NCBI GenBank assembly: GCA_022703485.1
Contig: JAKLDO010000024.1
Span: 1-39,315, forward strand
From: a bacterium
Lineage (GTDB): Bacteria; UBP6; UBA1177
DNA length: 39,315 bases
Direction of reading: 5' to 3'
Shown here: one piece after another, positions 34,593 to 39,315 of the stretch
Numbering within the stretch: position 1 is the first letter of the stretch
Layout: each line of letters starts with the position of its first letter
Translations under genes and position numbers: made by a program
The notes under the pieces: generated by a model
The model's database searches: none
Told to the model about the DNA's origin: nothing
The model's input: the letters and a program-made list of their open reading frames with translations, nothing else

Positions 34593-35711
34593 ATGACAAA
34601 CTACATAACTTTCGGGATATTTCTCACAATTGTCATTTCCATCACTGTCGGGATGGTGAGATATTTCATTGTTTCACTGAAAAAGGCTTTTCCTGTCCTC
34701 GCTCTGCACCCTTTCATTTTAAATATACTGTATCTGCCTGTGCCTCTTGCGTTCTTCCTTTTTCACGACAGATCGCTGAAAGGTTCTGTCCATCAGACTT
34801 TTTTCAGTTATGCTCTTTATATTTATTTCACATTTCTTTTTGTTTTCACGATATACGGACTGTTCTTTGAACTGATGATCTTTTTAAGAAGAAGAGATTT
34901 CAGGAAAAGACGGGTCATGTTCATCATTCTTTCACTGATCTCTTCATATACTGTGGCGGCAGGCTCATATCTTGCAAACTACATCAGGGTCGAGGAACTT
35001 GACATTTATTCTGCAAAGATCACAAAACCGGTTAAAATTGTTCAGCTTTCTGACATTCATTTCAGTTCCATGGTAGGTACAGGTTTTGCTGAAAAGATCA
35101 GGGACATTACAAACTCTCTCAATCCAGATGCCGTTATCGTTACAGGCGATTTCATCGACCACTGGATAGAGGACCCTGAAAAGATCTCCGAGATCATGAG
35201 AAGTGTCAATGCGCCTCTTGGCAAGTTCGCCATTTCGGGTAATCACGAGTTCATCAACGGTTTTGAAAATGCCGTGGAATACATCAAATGGAGCGGTTTT
35301 GCATTTCTCTACACAGGAAACACCGGTCTTAATGATGAGATTTCGCTTGTCTCTGTAACAGACAGAACTGCAGAAAGGTTCGGACTTGAAGTTCCTGACG
35401 ATATCGAACCTCTGCGCAACGCCGTCAATTCGAAATTCGTAATCTTTCTCAAGCACCAGCCATCTGTTTCTGACGGTGCTGAAGAATATTTCGACCTCAT
35501 GCTTTCAGGTCACACTCACGCCGGACAGCTATTCCCTTTCCATTTCTTTGTGCGTACAGCATTTCATTATTTTTCCGGAACATATCACTTCGGGAACGGC
35601 TCCATTCTCCATGTAAACAGAGGAACAGGCACATGGGGACCGTCCGTCAGGTTCGGTGCAATGCCTGAGATAACACTAATAACTCTTCTTCCTGAAAATA
35701 TAGAAAAATAA
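34593..35711 (+). CDS. Membrane-anchored metallophosphoesterase, YkuE-like
   Basis: A 372-residue protein with four N-terminal membrane segments (residues ~5-27, 36-57, 70-97, 108-128) followed by a calcineurin-type phosphoesterase domain. Metal-binding motifs are complete: D154-x-H156 (LSDIHF), GDFIDH, GNHEF, H in LKHQP, and GHTHAGQLFP. This matches the YkuE/LpxH-like group acting near the membrane surface; some members cleave UDP-sugar lipids, but the substrate here is unknown. ATG 34593 has GGAGG 8 bases upstream. Divergent from hutH. Confidence 0.9.
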   Translation: MTNYITFGIFLTIVISITVGMVRYFIVSLKKAFPVLALHPFILNILYLPVPLAFFLFHDRSLKGSVHQTFFSYALYIYFTFLFVFTIYGLFFELMIFLRRRDFRKRRVMFIILSLISSYTVAAGSYLANYIRVEELDIYSAKITKPVKIVQLSDIHFSSMVGTGFAEKIRDITNSLNPDAVIVTGDFIDHWIEDPEKISEIMRSVNAPLGKFAISGNHEFINGFENAVEYIKWSGFAFLYTGNTGLNDEISLVSVTDRTAERFGLEVPDDIEPLRNAVNSKFVIFLKHQPSVSDGAEEYFDLMLSGHTHAGQLFPFHFFVRTAFHYFSGTYHFGNGSILHVNRGTGTWGPSVRFGAMPEITLITLLPENIEK

Positions 35712-35767
35712 AACCTTCTGATATATGATACAAAATCGCTGTTTCAGATATTAAAAAGGAGTTTCCT

Positions 35768-36643
35768 TTGCGATTTATCATATGTTTATGTTTCGTTGCA
35801 CTAATATTTACCTTTTCACACGCTACCGCTGAAGAAACTTCCGAGAGCGAAAATTTCGGGTTGAAAATAACTGCTGAAAAACCCTTCGTGGAAAATTTTG
35901 AATATTACGCAAAAAAGCAGTCAATTGATCTCAAGGAAAAGTCAAAAAGGGAAAAAATTCTATCAGGAATTTTATTTACACTAGGAATATCTGCAACCGG
36001 CACAGCAGTAGGACTGGTCATACATCAATACGGATTTGATAAAGGCAATTCCTCGTCAGCTCAATTTCCTTTGTTTTTCAGCGGTCTTACACTTATTGGA
36101 ACAGGAATCGTGTCAAATTATTTTTCGAACTATAACAACCGCAAGTCAATCGCTTTTCTTGATCTGTCAAGTCAAAATAACAGTCCCGATGCAAATCTAA
36201 TGGAAGCATACAATAAATCTTTGTATTCCGACAGAGCCAGAATTCAATCTGCTGCTGATCTGAAATCTCACGGAACAAGCTTAATATTTGTCTCTCTTAT
36301 GTCATTCGGAGTTAACATTTTTCTCTATTATAAAATGATCTCTCCGTTTACTGTCTCAGACAAAAAAAGAACCGATGAAGATGAAAATGATTCCGATCAC
36401 CAATTCGGAAATGCACTGGCTAATTCAATAGATGCTTTGGGAATAATTGGAGGAGTTTGTATCGGCACAATTGCTCTTCTTCCGACAATGGCTATTTTTG
36501 CTTCAGGAATTACAATGCATATATATTCCAGCAAATGGTCAAAACTGCAAAGCTATGAGCCAGTTATATCATTGGACAGCATTTCTCCCATAATAAACCC
36601 TGTTTCCAAAACCTACGGACTGAGCATGGGATTTTCGTTTTAA
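35768..36643 (+). CDS. Tandem paralogue A: exported multi-helix membrane protein, unknown family
   Basis: A 291-residue product starting at TTG 35768, with AAGGAG 6 bases before it. It has a cleavable-type signal peptide (residues 1-21, …SHATA), a short charged region, and four hydrophobic segments (about 64-87, 100-118, 168-190, 222-252). The C-terminus reads ISPIINPVSK followed by TYGLSMGFSF, with hydrophobic/aromatic residues at alternating positions and a terminal Phe. Two following complete paralogues share the layout and C-terminal motif. I recognise no domain. It is the first gene of a tight operon that continues beyond the window. Confidence 0.72.
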   Translation: MRFIICLCFVALIFTFSHATAEETSESENFGLKITAEKPFVENFEYYAKKQSIDLKEKSKREKILSGILFTLGISATGTAVGLVIHQYGFDKGNSSSAQFPLFFSGLTLIGTGIVSNYFSNYNNRKSIAFLDLSSQNNSPDANLMEAYNKSLYSDRARIQSAADLKSHGTSLIFVSLMSFGVNIFLYYKMISPFTVSDKKRTDEDENDSDHQFGNALANSIDALGIIGGVCIGTIALLPTMAIFASGITMHIYSSKWSKLQSYEPVISLDSISPIINPVSKTYGLSMGFSF

Positions 36644-36659
36644 AAAATGGAGGTTAGAA

Positions 36660-37652
36660 TTGAATTTGATCAGATATTTCTTACTTTTATCAGTGCTGGT
36701 CGCTTTCAGCTTTCAAATCTCTGCTCAGGATACTGATATAGTTGATGCGCAAGCAGGCGATGGTGAAATTTCAGCTCCCGATAATGACATTGAAGAACAT
36801 ATAACTGAAGAAAGACCGGAACCGGCAAAAACCGGTGAAGATGTGAAAATTGAACCGGAGGCAACACCTTCAAATCCTGAACCGGAAACAAATGCGCCTG
36901 TAAAAAAGAACTATTCGAGAAAAAAGAATGAAAGAAAAATATTCGCTGAATTTGCAAAAAATGAGTCATTCAGACAAAAGAATGCATATGTCGGAAAAAA
37001 AGCAGGTGCTGTGATTCTCATGACTGCCGGACTGGGTGTCGCTTTCTCAGGACTCGGACTTGCAATATCAGATGCAGACATTCCGTCCGGCAATAAAGTT
37101 CTTGCCAGAGAGGTGATGATGTATTTCGGAGTACTTGCTGTAGGAGGAGGAGTAATTCTGAATTTTTCTTCAGAACACAGTCTTCAGAAATCGCATGAAT
37201 TCTCCCTCTGGTATGATGCGAACATCCTGTCCGATGAAGATCAGAAACTTGATGATGATGAACTTGTAAAACTTAAGAATTCGGCAAAAAGAAAAAGTGC
37301 ACAGAAACTTTTTCACCACGGGATCGGAATGACATCTCTTGCCGTTCCTCTTTTTGCAGTATCAATTTATACATTTGTGAAGTTATACCGTGAAATAGAA
37401 GATGATTATTCACATGATGATGATTACGACAAGCATGAAAAAAGAGTAACTTCCGCATTCCGCTACATGACAAACGCAATGACTCTTCTGCCGGGAATTG
37501 CCGTCACTGTTGCCGGAGCTATGATGATAAGAAGATCAGAAGAATGGCGAATCATTACCAATGTGCATGACGGATTCACTCTCGATTCTATAACACCTCT
37601 GATCGACCCTGTTTCTAAAAGTTATGCTGTGAATTTCGGATTTTCATTTTAG
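36660..37652 (+). CDS. Tandem paralogue B: exported membrane protein with acidic/Pro linker
   Basis: A 330-residue product from TTG 36660 (GGAGG 6 bases upstream). Signal peptide to about residue 22 (…FQISA), then ~65 residues rich in Glu, Pro, Asp and Thr, a basic stretch (KKNYSRKKNERK), and four hydrophobic segments (about 117-137, 149-165, 218-241, 275-293) aligned with those of paralogue A. It ends ITPLIDPVSK then SYAVNFGFSF. The linker replaces the short N-region of A, so the family keeps the membrane core and C-terminus while the N-terminus varies. Function unknown. Confidence 0.72.
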   Translation: MNLIRYFLLLSVLVAFSFQISAQDTDIVDAQAGDGEISAPDNDIEEHITEERPEPAKTGEDVKIEPEATPSNPEPETNAPVKKNYSRKKNERKIFAEFAKNESFRQKNAYVGKKAGAVILMTAGLGVAFSGLGLAISDADIPSGNKVLAREVMMYFGVLAVGGGVILNFSSEHSLQKSHEFSLWYDANILSDEDQKLDDDELVKLKNSAKRKSAQKLFHHGIGMTSLAVPLFAVSIYTFVKLYREIEDDYSHDDDYDKHEKRVTSAFRYMTNAMTLLPGIAVTVAGAMMIRRSEEWRIITNVHDGFTLDSITPLIDPVSKSYAVNFGFSF

Positions 37653-37661
37653 GAGGTCACA

Positions 37662-38747
37662 TTGAAAACAGGATATTTTACTGTATTTCTTATTATTATC
37701 AGTATTTTCACCGATGTTTACGCTGATGACAACCCTTTAAAAAAAGGTCAGAAATGTCAGGAATATGAAAGTTCCTATTCCAATTTAGTTCTAAAGGCGA
37801 GACAGCTTGTGAATCGCGGTTATCTTGAAAATGCGGCAAGTCTGTTTAAAAAACATCTGGACTGCTGGAATGACCCTGAAGTCTCGACTGAACTTGCAGC
37901 ACTGTATTCATCTCAGAAAAAGTACTATCTTGCGGGACTTGTTTTAAAAGAAGCCGGACTTATTGACTTATATAACGAAACCGAAAAGCTCAGGATCTCA
38001 CAAAATAGCGAGGAGCGAATTTCACAGGTAAAATTTTCAGCTGCTCAGAAAGCTTCCGGATTTGAAAGATCGTATCGGAAAAACAAAGATACTGCAATTC
38101 CGCTGATAATACTGGGAACGGCGGCTTTCGGGACGGGATTGGGACTGTTCCTGCATGAAAAAGCTTTTTCCGGCACTAATTCAAAAACGGCGCAATATGC
38201 ACTTATGTTCTCAGGATTCTCACTTATCGGCACAGGCATCAGATTCAATCTGGCGGCAGAAATTGATAAAAACTTTCAGAATTCTTATTCGGATGTCTCT
38301 AACTACAGCTTTGATCTTAATTCCATTCTTGACGATGATTATATTAACAAGAAAACTGATAACACAGCAAAACTAAATTCCGTGCAGGCTATGAAAAATC
38401 ACGGCAGCACATTGATCATTTTATCAATACCCATGCTGGCTCTTTCAGGTTTTGCGATCTATGAGTCCATACAATATGTTCTGTATGGCGGATCAATATT
38501 TAATTTTAGAGATGACGGAGCAGCTTTGCTTTACTTTATTTTCAGACTGTTCATTGTACCTGAAATAACAGCCATCATAACTATATTTCCATCTATATAT
38601 TTTCTTGTTCAAGGCATAAAAAGTCATGTTAACGCCTCGAAATGGAGCAAATTAACTGAAGATAATTATATAACTTTAAACTACATAACTCCTGTTATCG
38701 ACCCTGCATCAAAAACTTACGGACTGAGCATGGGATTTTCGTTTTAG
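37662..38747 (+). CDS. Tandem paralogue C: TPR-like N-terminus plus conserved membrane core
   Basis: A 361-residue product from TTG 37662 (AGGAGG 5 bases upstream, overlapping the previous stop). After a signal peptide (…TDVYA) residues ~30-115 contain TPR-like helices (ARQLVNRGYLENAASLFKKH; TELAALYSSQKKYYLAGLVL; landmarks only). Then come the four-segment core (about 145-165, 175-192, 246-270, 288-325) and the C-terminal ITPVIDPASK plus TYGLSMGFSF, whose last ten residues are identical to those of paralogue A. Its helical part closely matches paralogue D. Function unknown. Confidence 0.74.
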   Translation: MKTGYFTVFLIIISIFTDVYADDNPLKKGQKCQEYESSYSNLVLKARQLVNRGYLENAASLFKKHLDCWNDPEVSTELAALYSSQKKYYLAGLVLKEAGLIDLYNETEKLRISQNSEERISQVKFSAAQKASGFERSYRKNKDTAIPLIILGTAAFGTGLGLFLHEKAFSGTNSKTAQYALMFSGFSLIGTGIRFNLAAEIDKNFQNSYSDVSNYSFDLNSILDDDYINKKTDNTAKLNSVQAMKNHGSTLIILSIPMLALSGFAIYESIQYVLYGGSIFNFRDDGAALLYFIFRLFIVPEITAIITIFPSIYFLVQGIKSHVNASKWSKLTEDNYITLNYITPVIDPASKTYGLSMGFSF

Positions 38748-38756
38748 GAGGCTGTT

Positions 38757-39315
38757 TTGAAAATGCCGTTCTTACTTTTTTCAGTGCTTCTGACATTCAG
38801 CTTTCAGTTACTTTATGCTGAAGATAATGACGGAAATGAAAGTTTCGGTCTTACTGTTGAAACCAAACCGCCTAAACCTGAGATCCCTCCATGTTCGACA
38901 AAACCTGACTGCACTTCTCACAAAAATGCTTTTAAAGGACGGGAATACACTAAACTCGGCAACTATAAAAAGGCAGAGAAATACTATAAAAAACATCTAG
39001 AAAAACATAAAGATCCTGATGTGCTTGCCGAACTTGCAAAACTCTATGAGATACAGAAAAAATACTACCTTGCCGGACTGGCATTCAAAGAAGCCGGAAT
39101 GAACAGTGAATTCAACAGGGTTGAGCAATTGAGATTGAAAAGTTTCAAAGAAAAAGGAAGTCCAAAGGTCTGGGAATCGGCAAAAAAACAATCGGAACTG
39201 TTTGAAAAAGCATATATAAGAAAAAAAGCGGCAGGAATAACGCTGACAGTGATAGGCGGCATAACCGTTCTATCTGGATTAGCGGCTTCTCCAATGCTTT
39301 TTATATACACTCCGG
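38757..39315 (+). CDS. Tandem paralogue D: TPR-like membrane protein (runs off the window)
   Basis: The frame opens at TTG 38757, with TAGGAGG 7 bases upstream (overlapping the previous stop), and is open for 186 codons to the edge. The product has a signal peptide (…FQLLYA), the motif ESFGLTVETKPP also seen in paralogue A as ENFGLKITAEKP, a two-cysteine region, TPR-like helices (YTKLGNYKKAEKYYKKHLEK; LAELAKLYEIQKKYYLAGLA) matching paralogue C, and the first membrane segment (AAGITLTVIGGITVLSGLAA). It is the fourth consecutive member of the family and the fourth to start with TTG. Confidence 0.78.
   Translation, partial: MKMPFLLFSVLLTFSFQLLYAEDNDGNESFGLTVETKPPKPEIPPCSTKPDCTSHKNAFKGREYTKLGNYKKAEKYYKKHLEKHKDPDVLAELAKLYEIQKKYYLAGLAFKEAGMNSEFNRVEQLRLKSFKEKGSPKVWESAKKQSELFEKAYIRKKAAGITLTVIGGITVLSGLAASPMLFIYTP

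Overview
The window comes from an uncultured Gram-negative bacterium with an outer membrane. It has a TonB-dependent receptor, a dozen lipoproteins and a YbdG-type mechanosensitive channel. An indolepyruvate:ferredoxin oxidoreductase, an iron-sulfur flavoprotein and a flavodoxin point to an anaerobic, ferredoxin-based metabolism. Lipoproteins with Asp/Thr/Gly linkers, FG-GAP, TSP3 and EGF-like modules, and a winged-helix/J-like/TPR protein, suggest a deltaproteobacterial or Myxococcota-like lineage. This placement is inference from style; no phylogenetic marker gene is present. Most genes have clear GGAGG ribosome-binding sites, and several have textbook sigma70-type promoters.

Layout. 1-2.9 kb: end of a lipoprotein gene, an iron-sulfur flavoprotein, a tiny lipoprotein, and a large TSP3/VWA lipoprotein flanked by a short direct repeat. 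3-7.4 kb (minus): a cobalamin riboswitch followed by a BtuB-like TonB receptor and two lipoproteins, one a predicted beta-propeller, together a predicted vitamin B12 capture operon. 7.5-13.7 kb (plus): a DTG-repeat lipoprotein, then a promoter and a tight run of MscS-type channel, DHH phosphoesterase, an unknown lipoprotein and an S10-like peptidase lipoprotein. 13.7-14.7 kb: a DUF1016 (YhcG-type) nuclease. 15-18.1 kb: a fused IorA-IorB oxidoreductase and a flavodoxin. 18.1-20.3 kb: a conspicuously AT-rich two-gene cassette (ABC-type AAA ATPase plus a protein with TOPRIM-like acidic motifs) with its own promoter and palindromic operator-like repeats; this is the best candidate for an undescribed (probably antiphage) system. 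20.3-22.3 kb (minus): a PadR / DUF1700 / DUF4097 / small-protein operon. 22.4-31.9 kb: mostly single genes for secreted or surface lipoproteins (FGE-sulfatase-like, metallo-beta-lactamase-like, alpha/beta hydrolase, FG-GAP, Cys-rich) with a YchJ-like SEC-C protein, a J-like/TPR protein and a patatin-like phospholipase. 31.9-34.4 kb: an Rpn-family nuclease gene bracketed by a perfect 41-bp direct repeat that duplicates the 3' end of the adjacent hutH-like gene. 34.6-39.3 kb: a YkuE-like metallophosphoesterase and a four-gene tandem family of unknown membrane proteins, all starting with TTG and the three complete ones ending in an aromatic, beta-strand-like motif.

How the genes fit together: cobalamin is probably sensed by the riboswitch and captured by the receptor/lipoprotein set. 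Many unrelated enzymes are presented on the same 'lipobox plus acidic flexible linker' scaffold, which looks like a general cell-surface display format. The ATPase cassette, DUF1016 nuclease and Rpn nuclease are accessory, transfer-prone genes scattered between housekeeping genes. I saw no tRNA, rRNA, CRISPR array or complete insertion sequence, and no stretch over 300 bases without a gene.
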